Assembly: GCA_964017045.1 (NCBI GenBank)
Contig: OZ024809.1
Location: 14,266,307-14,330,306, forward strand
Source of the DNA: Omphiscola glabra
Taxonomy: Eukaryota > Mollusca > Gastropoda > Lymnaeidae
Length of the DNA: 64,000 bases
Direction: 5' to 3'
Part shown: piece by piece, positions 13,801 to 25,800 of the stretch
Position numbering within the stretch: the stretch's first letter is position 1
Layout of the letters: every line of letters begins with the position of its first letter
Program-made: the position numbers and the translations under genes
Notes under the pieces: generated by a model
The model's database searches: none
What the model saw: only the letters and a program-made list of their open reading frames with translations
What the model was told of the DNA's origin: nothing

Positions 13801-16800
13801 TATTTGGGATGGTTCTATACACACGTTAAATAAGGTTTAAAATATTAGTTATCCAAAATAGCTCTTAAAAAATAATTGCCCACTGCTGCTTGTAGTGCAG
13901 AGCATCTGACAGGAGGGCGCCACTTGTTGTGTGGAGCTGTGGAGCCTCTGGCTGAATGGCGCCAATTATTTGTGGCGCTACTTTTTGTGTGGAGCCTTTG
14001 GCAGGAGGGTGCCACTTTTGTGTGGAGACTTGGACAGGAGGGCGCCACTTCTTGTGTGGAACCTTTGGCAGGAGGGCGCCACTTGTGTGGAGCTGTGGAG
14101 CATTTGGCAGAAGGGCGCCACCTGTTGTGTGGAGCCTTTGGCAAGAGAGCGCCACTTGTTGTGTGGAGCCTCTGGCAGGAGGGCGCCACTTGTTTTGTGG
14201 AGTCTCTGGCAGGAGGGCGCCACTTGTTTTGTGGAGCCTCTGGCAGGAGGGCGCCACTTGTTGTGTGGAGCCTCTGACTGAAGGTAGCCAATTGCTTGTG
14301 GGGCCTTTGGCAGGAGGGCGTCACTTGTTGTGTGGAGCCTTTGACAGGAGGGCGCCACTTGTTGTGTTGATGCTCTGGAAGGAGGGCGCAATTTGCTCTA
14401 TCGAACCTTTGGCTGGCAGTAGGGCGCCAATTGTTGTGTTAAGCCTATGGCAGGAGCGCGCTACTTGTTGCGTGGAGCCTTTGGCAGGAGGGCGCTACTT
14501 GTGTGGAGCTGTGGAGCCTCTGGCAGGAGGGCTTTACTTGTTGTGTGGAGCCTTTGGCAGGAGGGCTTTTCTTGTTGTGTGGAGCCATTGGCAGGAGGGC
14601 GCCACTTGTTGTGTGGAGCCATTTGCAGGAGGATGCCACTTGTTGTGTGGAGCCATTGGCAGGAGGGCGCCACTTGTTGTGTGGAGCCATTGGCAGGAGG
14701 GCGCCACTTGTTGTGTGGAGCCTTTGGCAGGAGGATGCCACTTGTTGTTTTCTACCCACCCACCCCCATCCCACCCCACCCCAAAAATAGTAGCATGGCA
14801 CTATTTAAAATAAAGAAATGTGTCCATATAACAACTCTTGCTATTTCCCAAACTCTTTCTCGTCCCATTCACATCCAAAGACATCTCTGCATCTTGTTTA
14901 AGTTAACCCCTTCCCTACATCTGGTATAAGTTAATCCCTTCTCTACCGATGGCATAAGTTAACTCCTTCTCTACATCTGCCATAAAATTTGAGCCCCATT
15001 ACATCACAAATTGACGTAATGTCAAGTGACCCTCTTCAACCCCCCCCCCCCCCCTCTTAAGACTGCAGGTTATTGTTAGGAAACTTTGAAGGTCGTCCTA
15101 CTTGTACAAGGTTGCAACTTTCCAACTCCCATCTGTAGGCGGTCGCTCAGAGGCGGATTAATTCTAGGGTCGTGGTTGTGATTGTTTCGAAGACTATTTC
15201 GAAACCTGAGAAAAAATTAATAACTTGAAAGAAAAATATTCTAACGGGAGGGATATTTGTTTGGCTGCGACCAGGTCGTGCACAAGGAGTTTAGTAGAAC
15301 ATGGTTTGAGAACAACTGAACAACGGCAGAAAGCCTTCAGTGAGCAAAACAACTGAACAAGTGAACTAAATTAGTGAACTAAATTAGTGGACTAAATAAG
15401 TGGACTAAATAAGTGGACTAAATAAGTGGACTAAATAAGTGGACTAAATAAGTGGACTAAATAAGTGGACAAAATAAGTGGACTAAATAAGTGGACTAAA
15501 TAAGTGGACTAAATAAGTGGACTAAATAAGTGGACTAAATAAGTGGACTAAATAAGTGGACTAAATAAGTGGACTAAATAAGTGGACTAAATAAGTGGAC
15601 TAAATAAGTGGACTAAATAAGTGGACTAAATAAGTGAACAAGCTGTTGGTATGAAATATTTTCGATGGGAACTTTGCGGGGCGTTTCTACCATTACATTA
15701 GGCAGAACAGGGTGGCGAAAAAAAATGGGGGGGGGGGGGCAGAGTTTGAAATCAAACCGAAAAGATTGAGGAAGTTGAAAACAATTTAAACAAAGAAGTA
15801 GAGGAACATTTAAAAAAAAAAAATAATTGTTTCGTGTTTAATACAAGTTCTTGTTATATCTACTTCATGAATTCTACATGACCGGATGAAGGGGGGTGAT
15901 GGTACAAAACGGCGGCATTTTTCAATTCACGCCCAGGGCGGCAGAAGACGGTTAAAAACACGTAGATAGAGTGTGGGTGGTAGATGATTTCAACGCCCGA
16001 TGATGCGCGTCGCACAGACCCCAGCCGACCCCCGCACCCACCTGAAAAACAAGACACGCCCATGATCGCAGTACGAATCAAGACATTTAAGACACGCCCA
16101 TGATCGCAGTACGAATCAAGACATTTAGGACACGCCCATGATCGCAGTACGAATCAAGACATTTAAGACACGCCCATAATCGCAGTACGAATCATGACAT
16201 TTAGGACACGCCCATGATCGCAGTACGAATCAATACATTTAGGATACGCCCATGATCGCAGTACGAATCAAGACATTTAAGACACGCCCATCATCGCAGT
16301 ACGAATCAAGACATTTAGGACACGCCCATGATCGCAGTACGAATCAAGACATTTAGGACACGCCCATGATCGCAGTACGAATCAAGACATCTAAGACACG
16401 CCCATGATCGCAGTACGAATCAAGACATTTAAGACACGCCCATGACCGCAGTACGAATCAAGACATTTAAGACACGCCTATGATCGCAGTACGAATCAAG
16501 ACATTTAAGACACGCCCATGATCGCAGTACGAATCAATGGAGAAAAAAATGGATTGAGATATGAAACAACCAATTGGGGGGGGGGGGGGGTTGGTTGGAG
16601 GTGGGTGCAGGGAGGACACATGTCCAATAAGAATGGCGAAGCAATTTCATGGGCAAAGTTTTGACGAACTGAAAACCTGGAAATAGAAAGGGTTAGCTCT
16701 TTTGTATTATTATTATTATTATACTAGAGGATCTGATGGAGTATTGATGTATGTCTCGTTATTATACTAGAGGATCTGATGGCATATTGAAATATGTCTC

Positions 16801-19800
16801 GTGATCATTATGTTATAGTATTAGAAATATATCGTACGTATTAAAAAAAATATTCTTATTTATTAGAGTGTTTAATATCATTTAATATCCACGGATGACT
16901 GGATACAATGATCGTTGTAACGAAAAGTCACGCTCAATGATATTTTTTAAAGGCTTAAAAACAGCGAAACAGTGATTATAGATCGGGGGGTGGGGGTGGG
17001 CGAGGGGTCAATGCCCCCCCTCCGCCCCAGTATGTATTGATAAAACAAGTAATTCCCACTGTAATACAGGGACCCATGACCAGTACATATAAAAAAATAT
17101 CCATGGAGAGTAATTGCCCTCAATCTCCCCGTCAACTGGAAAAAAAAGGGGGGGGGGAGTTTATGAGGTACTTGTGCATGGGGTATGAGATCTAGGGCAA
17201 AGTCACCCGAGGCGCGAGAAGGTATGGTGAATCCAGGTCACGCAGTTGTCTCACCTGGTTAGTTGTCCACCATCTTTGACGAGTAAACTGTATCATGGAC
17301 ATGTCACTGACTGCAAGGGGTCAGAGTGCAGGTGATTGCGCAGAGACGGCTGTAGGTCAAATCTGCAGTGATCCGGCTGGGGCGCAGCAGATCTTAAAAC
17401 AGAATTAACGCATTGACTGGTATCCCGTTGTACCTCTGGTTCTGAACACATAGCCCATGACTTTTCATTATACGGGAAATGTTAAAACAGTGATATACCA
17501 GGGCTTGACTTGGCTAACGACGCACCTGGGTTTGACTTGGCCAACGACGCACCAGGGCTTGACTTGGCAAACGACGCACCAGGGCTTGACCATTGACATA
17601 CCGACACTTTGCCTTACTTTGATAACAGCATCGGCATCGGACACACCAACACTTCAGTTCAACGCCGAAGACCGAATCACGGCGAATCTCTGGTTAATTT
17701 AAATTCTGTAAACGGAAAGCTTCCTGGGCGCCATCCTTCACGTCTGCTCGCCAAATGACGTAATATTTGCGAGTTTAAACCCCCTGGGGGTATGTTTATC
17801 CTATCCATCTGGATGTGGTAACGTCGTCAGAAAGTGGGGCGTCCCATCTTAGGGCGTAATTGCTTCCAGTACGGACACGGTGGTTAGATTTACAAGTGCA
17901 ACTTCGGGGGGTAAGTGCGCCCAGTGCCGGCACAGTCGAGTAGCTATTACATACATCCGGATGGTCAAAGATGACCAAAGTCCGGACTTTCTGCTGAGAT
18001 TTCCAGGAAGTAATCCAAAGCCTGTTCTGGGTGGGTGTACGGGCAAACAAGCCATTCATTAATTTATCAGCCAAGCAAACAAAAGGGCCCCCGTGGGCCG
18101 GGGGAAAATGGTATGAAGTGTGTGTTTAAGTTTTCCTCACGCCTCACTCTCCGCTCCACACTCTTCACTTCCCACTCGTTACTCCCCACTCCCCATTTCT
18201 TGTAACACGAATCATTTCCTCTGGAAAAGCCAGAATTATTAATCCTGTGAACTCAGCGTGACTGTCACGATAGAGTCACACACAGGGGGGGGGGAAGTAT
18301 ACGGTATATGATGGCAATGTCATTTATAACACACGGTGTTGTGGGGTGGGGTGTGGGGGTTATATGATGGTCAAATGAATGCATACCTTTAAGCGGATTA
18401 CGATATCACGTACACGTTAGTTCCATTTCATAATAGGTCATAAGTCATTATACTTTAGTTTTTCTCGACCTATTTTGGCAACAATATGTGACGTCAATGA
18501 CGTACTTCATCGTCACTTATCTAACCTCAAGTGTAACTGGACGACAAAAAGAGGGTAGCCCCCCCCCCCCAACCCCGCCCCACACTGCCTTTATCTGCCA
18601 TGTTATGTATCTCGCATTTCCTTTCAGTGCTATCCTAAATGAATCACAGAACAGGAAAGGAAGAAAACTGGGGTGGGGTGGGGGTGAAAAAAAAGGTGGG
18701 GGGGGGGGGGCGATTGTGCTGAAATCAGCCGAGCGTGTCTGTCACCGTACATTTCGCCACTTGGAAACCTTCAGCGCGCCTGATTGCCACCTTGGCGTGT
18801 ACCTCCAGCTGATTGGGTACACCACCACCAAGAATGCCCTGGCCAAGTAGGTCGGGACTATTCAAATGTGGTTCTTATTGTAGTGAAGCACATAAACAGC
18901 ACACAAAAAAGTCAAATAAGTAATTCGTTAATGTGACTTCCATACCCCGACAGTGCCCGTGTGGTTTCGTGTGGAGGATGCCAGTACTGAATTCTTGTGA
19001 ACGGACAACTTCAGTTTTGGAATAATCTTCGGTGTGTGTATTATGTGGACATTTCAAAACGATCGTTTACAGTTATGAGTAAGGCCTTATGAGAATTTAA
19101 CCTATTTTTTAAGGTTATTTGAAACTGTTTTCCCCTTTCTCTTATGTTTCATATACATAAGTTACACTCATAATAATGTTATATGTCTGTTCTGTGTCCC
19201 TCGGTTAGTTGTAAGCATTTGGTCAGCATTTTTCGTTAATTTCATTTTTCTAACAGAGGAATGCTGAATCAGAAATTCCTGTAACTGTAACCTCACCCTG
19301 TAACCTCACCCTGTAACCTCAATCTATAACCACTCTGTAACCTCTCCGTAACCTCTCTGTAACCACTCTGTAACCTCACTCTGTCTGTAACCTCTCTGTA
19401 ATCTCACTCTGTAACCTCTCTGTAACCTCACCCTGCAACCACTCTTCAGCCTCACTCTGCAGCCTCACCCTGTAACCTCACCCTGCAACCTCACCCTGCA
19501 ACCACTGTGCAACCTCACACTGTAACCTCACACTGTAACCTCACACTGTAACCTCACACTGTAACCTCACACTGTAACCTCACACTGTAACCTCACACTG
19601 TAACCTCACACTGTAACCTCACACTAACCTCACACTGTAACCTCACACTAACCTCACACTGTAACCTCACACTGTAACCTCACACTGTAACATCACTTTG
19701 CAGCCTCACTCGACAGCCTCACTCGACAGCCTCACTCTGTAACCTGCCTGGCTATTGTTACGGCTCCTTGTAACTTGTCATTACAGTAACTGTTTTTCAG

Positions 19801-22800
19801 GTCGGACTTCTAATCTCTTCTCTTACATATAATATCTGTAGTACTGAGTAAAAGGTAAAAAAGCTGTAACGTAGCGAGCTCCATGCGTGACGTCTGAACT
19901 CCGGTAAATATAATTTTTTTAATATAATATAATTTTAATATAAAATTTTTTCTTTAGAAAGGGTTTTAATAAATAATAAATAAATTTGACTCCTTTGTTC
20001 TGGGGCTGCACACCACACAGAACTGGGTCATGTTCCGTCCTTTCACTTCATAGGCATGTGACGTGAGCGCCTGAGTCTTTTCCGTAGCCAAGGTGTTGCT
20101 ATTTTCATTATAGTATAATTTATACGTAGACTGTTGGCAACAGTTGCTTCGTCGTTATAAATTGAAACGACAGTATCTTCTGTGTCGGCGTTGCTTTCGA
20201 ACAACGTCATCACTATTCCGTGATCCGGGCGACTGCCTGTTCCAATCAGGGAGTTATTTCTTGATACGAACGGTTGACGACGGAGGCGATGCACTCTCAC
20301 TACGGCATACGGCGGTAGATTTCGTTGCATATTATAGAAGACAAGAAGTTAACGAGAAAAACAACTTCCGCCCCCCCCCCTTTCGCGCTTAAAGCCCCAG
20401 TAACTCAATATTGTGATGTTCGAATCAACCATGTCATGGTCTTGATCATCAACATCACATGTTGTTCCACAACACGAAGCCACGTGACGAATTGGTTACG
20501 TCAAAGTCCACGCCTGCAACTATTCTGCTGTGTACAAAGAACACCATCACAAGGTCATGACCCGAGACGTGACACGTCACAGTGTTATGAGAGTGTATAA
20601 ATAAGGTGTTTTATCATTTATAATTGCTTCCACTCAAAAAATAATGAATAAAAATAGATCAAATGGCCCCGCCCATAACTCATAGAGTTTCACTTTCATA
20701 TAGAAGATCGGTGTCTGACTGCTAAATTGTACAAAGACATTCGGCGAATGACGTCACGTCCTGTGGTCGTACTCGGAATCTCATTGGTTAAATAAAAGGA
20801 CATGAACAAAAGAAAGGAAAAACGACGAACACGCCAGGTCAATTTTTTGCTAAAAAATATGACGTGTGTAGATTATATAAACTATAGTGATGTGCCTTTA
20901 AATGTGATGGACTGAGGGCGGGCACACCCCCACCCCACCCCCGAAATAAACCAATACATAGAATTAGACATGCAAGAATGCAAGTCTTTTAATCCCCACC
21001 CCCCCACACACCCCCACACACCCCCCACCCCCACAATTTTTTTTTTTTAAATTAACAAAAAAACAACAAAGAACACCAAACAGAATTCCTAGCAGCATGG
21101 CAATCACATAAGTTGTTAAATTTGTGTTCCCTTTCATTTTCAACCAGTTTTGGTTAAAAATGTCTTGTCTATAAATAGTTCTGATAGATGACGAACATTA
21201 CGATATCCCGGTGACCAGCTGACCTGTCCAGGCCTGCGTTCAGCCACCAACGAAGCACAACGCTGCGACCGGGCGGCCGGTGGGTCGTGTTAGCTTAAAA
21301 GTGTAGTCATTCCTGAAGCCGGTAGTATTACCTTGCCTGCCCTGAGGCGCACCTACGAAGGATTAACCTGAGCAGTGTCAATATTTGACTCCAATTTAGG
21401 GCATCGTTCCACTCGCCACCCCCCCCCCCCTTTTTTGTTCACTTCAGTTATATGTAAAACACGTACATGGACGAGGAGTGCTAATCCCGCGCGCTAAGAT
21501 TCTCCATATATGACGTCATTGACATATACCTTTATGGTAATACGTTTATGTTCACCTGTAAATCAGGGGGCGGAATTTTCTTAGCACCCCCCACCACGCA
21601 CACACCCGATGTTCATTAGGACTGTCTAAAGGCCTCGTTCAAATCCATGGACACTGAATTTGATTCGATGGAAACACTTGCCGTGAAGGACTCACTGTCG
21701 GAGCACAATCTTCACAGAGTATGTGCACCGTTCACACGCAAAAGAAAGCGCACGGCAAGAAGCGAAGGCGTATATGACGCAGGCCAATAATCTATCACAA
21801 GGCGCATTAGACTTAGGTCAATAATCTGTCCCAAAGCCAAAGACGTATCAGGCGTAGGGAGACGAGAGTTTCATTTAGAAGATCGGTGTCTGACTGCTAA
21901 ATTGTACACAATTACAAAAGTGGGAGAATATAAACAAAACGTTATAATGTTTGATCTCTAATACTGACAACCATGACAGCGTTTTACGGTGTTCCCATGA
22001 AATCTACAATATATATATATATATTACATGGTTTATAATTGCATGGATTGATAATTTCTTGGGTCCAATTTTACCATAGCATCGGACTTGTCGGTAAAAA
22101 GAGGCTTACCCCCCCCCCCCCGAAGACCAGTGACCCGTTCCATACACGTCACTACACTTTGACCTACATATATGTACTTTTAATTTTGCCGTTTTTATTT
22201 TTTGGTCTGATTGTTCGAAATATGTTGAAATACATACTATATTTCAGTCTGGTTCATGCGAACTCGTGCACACAAATCATTGCTCTAAGTTGTACAAGTA
22301 TTGACTGTTTGGTCTAGCCGTAGATTGCAGTGGTTTGTTTGGTCTGGACATAGATTGTCGTGACTTGTTTGGTCTGGACATAGATTGTCGTGACTTGTTT
22401 GGTCTGGACATAGATTGTCGTGACTTGTTTGGTCTGGACATAGATTGTCGTGACTTGTTTGGTCTGGACATAGATTGCCGTGACTTGTTTGGTTTGGACA
22501 TAGATTGTCATGACTTGTTTGTTCTGGACATAGATTGTCGTGACTTGTTTGGTCTGGACATAGATTGTCGTGACTTGTTTGGTCTGGACATAGATTGCCG
22601 TGACTTGTTTGGTTTGGACATAGATTGTCATGACTTGTTTGGTCTGGACATAGATTGTCGTGACTTGTTTTTTGTGGACATATATTGTCGTGACTTGTTT
22701 GGTCTGGACATAGATTGTCGTGACAAGCAGACAAGACTTCTTCTACAAATCAAACGTACATTTGCCACGTCTTCTTTGCTGTCTTAGATCTGTGGTAGGC

Positions 22801-25800
22801 GCCCCTGACGTGATGTTGAAACTGATGCCGCCCTCAGAGATGCCACCCTTTCCCGGTCTCACTGGGGTGGTGGCGGGCGCCCCTGTGTTGAACAGGTAAA
22901 CCTGAGGACGTCATTTGAAGCTAGAATGTCATTACTGTGGCGGAGATCAAGGCGATTAAACGAAACATTTGGGGGGGGGGGGGCCCGAAGCATGGGAAAA
23001 ATTAATTAATTAAACACGCTGCCAGCTTTCAAGGCGATTCGTGAGGGTGCGCGAATCAACCTACGCCACCACACAAGAGAATTACTTAGTCCAGTTACTC
23101 GGGTTCACCGAGTCCAAAGCTGAAAGCGTTCCCTCCCTTGTTTTCCACACAACTAACAAGAATGCGTTAGAATACTTTCTTTTTGTTATCGGTTAAAAAT
23201 AAGGTAATCTCCGGCTATAAATAGATCACGATTGTTTGTTTTCCCGTCAAAATGTCCCTTCGTCCAGTTCTTTTACTTTTTTTTTTTTTTACTTGAGATA
23301 TTTTTAAGAGACGGTACTTATCTGAGCGCCTGTTCACGACCGGATGAGATTGTCTCATTGTGTACAGAAGCCGACTTTGTGAAGGGTCATGAATCGTTCC
23401 AGCTGAATATGCAAATTTAAACCAAACACGAGATAGTGATGGTGATCTTTTGGGTGATTCTGAATTCATAAGAGCAGCTGCAAGGGGAGTCTTCATAAAT
23501 TTAAATTTTAAAATTTCATTTTCTTGAACAGCCGTGGCGAGGGAGCGTGCATTGTTAAAAAAATACAAATCATGCAACACACGTGAAGAATTTCGGTACA
23601 GATTTGATACAACGAACTTCTGTACGTGGAAAATCGTCGCACATTTATGAACCTCTTGCAATGGTGTGTGTAACGTGTTTCCCATTTTTCAACTCGCACT
23701 CAAAGATTCTGTACGTAGCCTACGCGTGTACCCCGGATTTTTCTTCCAAAATTTGAATCAAAAACGTATAGTATAGATAAAATAATTATAAATTATACAA
23801 GTATATTTTCATTTTATTTTTTAATTGCTTCCCCCCCCCCCCCTCTTATTACATTAAATCTGTATTTTATATCTAGTCAAATGTTAAATGAGACCAAAAA
23901 AAAAAAAAATTCAAAATGAAAAATAGGATAGCAATTCCGCTAATTTCCCGTTCAGCAAAAATTCAAAAACAAATATAATTCTAAATCTTACATCTGATAA
24001 TGCCACCTCGTACCCCCCCTCCATTTCCCCCCCCCCCCCCCCCCCGTAACTACCAGTAGTAAACACATCAACAAACCGGTGCTTACTATCCACTATCCCC
24101 ACATCCCCACACCCCCTAGGGGTTACCCTTGGATCCCCCCCCCCCCACATCCCTGACTCTTGCTCCATCCTATTTGAATGACTGCCAGCCTAGACACGGC
24201 CCCAGCGTAGACACGCCCCCAGCGTAGACACGCCCCCTCGAGTCACGCCCACCGGGACGCGCCATTTGTTGTCAGTCAACTCATCAATATCGTCCCATTT
24301 CCACACCTCAAACTAAAGGTAAACAAAGATGGCCGCCCAAAAAAGGCTTCCTGTCTTGCTCATTATGTCGGCAAGTGTATGCATGAATACATATGACCAA
24401 TTACCATACAATCCTGTCCATTCATTCAACAAAGAATGATCCATTCCACAAAAAGCTATAGTTAGACCACGTCCCAGACGGCACTCTAACGGCTTGTCTT
24501 TGTTCCCTCCCCCTTTGTCGTGGCAAAGAACGAAATGTAGACCAGCACGAACAATGGTTCATTCAGGGGAGATAATGGGGTTTTTGACGCCCTGATTGTA
24601 AGATTCAAAGAGTTAAGTTTCTTGTGACAAAGCGATTTGTTGCCCCATAAGTTTTCTCTAAACTGAAGCACACACCTTATGAATAAGGTTCATAAGTTTT
24701 TAACAGATTTGCAGATTTGAAGGTTGGCCGTCCAAAAGTGCATGGTTAAAAAATGGGTTGAACAATAGTTGGTCTACACCAGGGGTGGGCAAACTTTTTG
24801 TGCGGAGGGCCACATTGAAAAAGCTATTGGGGGGCAGCATGTATATTATGTCCAATTTTTAAATATCGATAAACATTTCCCTATATTAAAATCGATAGTT
24901 TCGCATTTTAGCATTACATGACAAAGGTCAAGGACTGTTTAAAAAATAGAAAATTAGAAAGAAATTGGATCAAAAATGTTTTAAAAATCATAATGGTGCA
25001 TGAAATTCTGTAAAATTCAACAAAATAACTTAAAAACATAGTAATTTTTTAAAATGTCTAAATGCCTTCGAGGGCCACATAATACCAGTTGCCGGGCCGC
25101 ATGCGGCCCGCGGGCCGTAGTTTGCCCACCCCTGGTCTACACTGTCTTCCACACTGTGATCAGTCGGAGTTTTTCAGTTCGCCGTGCGGTAATCAGTTAC
25201 TGCTCCGCTCTCAATGGTTGTGTCGTAGTTGACTATTGTGCCGCTCCCGTTTAGTGTGTGCTGCTCTCATCTCTGGTATTGTGCCGCTCCGGAATCAATT
25301 ACTGTGCCGTAGTCAATTATTTTGATGTAGTCAATTATTATGCCAGTAAATTATTTTGACGTAGTAAATTATTTTGACGTGGTAAATTATTTTGCCGTAG
25401 TAAATTATTTTGACCGTGTTAAATCATTTGGCCTTGTGTGAACAGTAATGAGACGTAATCAACGTCTCTCTAAACGAACGACTTAAGACGTTCAGTGTAG
25501 CTTGAGCGCGAAACTGTTTGTACAACTCGTTTCTGTTGTACACCCTGCCTCTAACTTTATATTCGGTTAGTACAGCTATAGCGTACGTTATTTTAACTTC
25601 AGCCTTTTGGTTAAACTTAGGTCTCTGAAAGTCTAGCTTTAGTTTCGACTGTTAGTAACCTGGTGGATCAACCAGCAAAGTGATGGATTGCACACATTTT
25701 AATATTGACAACGCGTCGCGTCTTTAAGCGATATGCATTGTCATGAACTTTTATATTATCATTTGTAATGTCCCCTCCACTCCTTGTGACCCGCATCGGT

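Larger units (their letters stand above)
12993..18728 (+). other. Gene A intron 3, remainder
   Basis: Filled largely by arrays at 13.3, 13.9, 15.4, 16.0 and 17.5 kb, with unique DNA between. No supported exon. ORFs of up to 285 codons here are repeat-derived. Confidence 0.6.
18847..22787 (+). other. Gene A intron 4
   Basis: 3.9 kb with a 13-bp array (19.3-19.7 kb), C-rich stretches near 21.0 kb, two copies of a 45-bp dispersed sequence (20685, 21864), and a 30-bp array just before exon 5. A CpG-containing stretch at 20.02-20.35 kb is open on the minus strand but unrecognised. Confidence 0.5.

Noticed and set aside
13956..14813. 285-codon cysteine/tryptophan-rich plus-strand frame
   Set aside because: Entirely the 34-bp minisatellite; many frames on both strands are equally open and no start, splice or domain signal supports it.
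15860..16081. Minus-strand ORF with GC-rich segment as an exon
   Set aside because: Has an acceptor-like edge, but phase and content fit neither gene and half of it runs into the 38-bp array.
19276..19748. Telomere-like repeat
   Set aside because: AACCTCACACTGT is a 13-base unit, not the TTAGGG/CCCTAA hexamer; a lone GGGTTAGGG near 723 is not an array either.
20043..20330. 95-codon minus-strand ORF
   Set aside because: Non-repetitive and CpG-containing, but with no recognised domain, splice context or start signal.
22277..22787. Periodic 10-residue frames on both strands
   Set aside because: Product of a 30-bp array with no stops in several frames.
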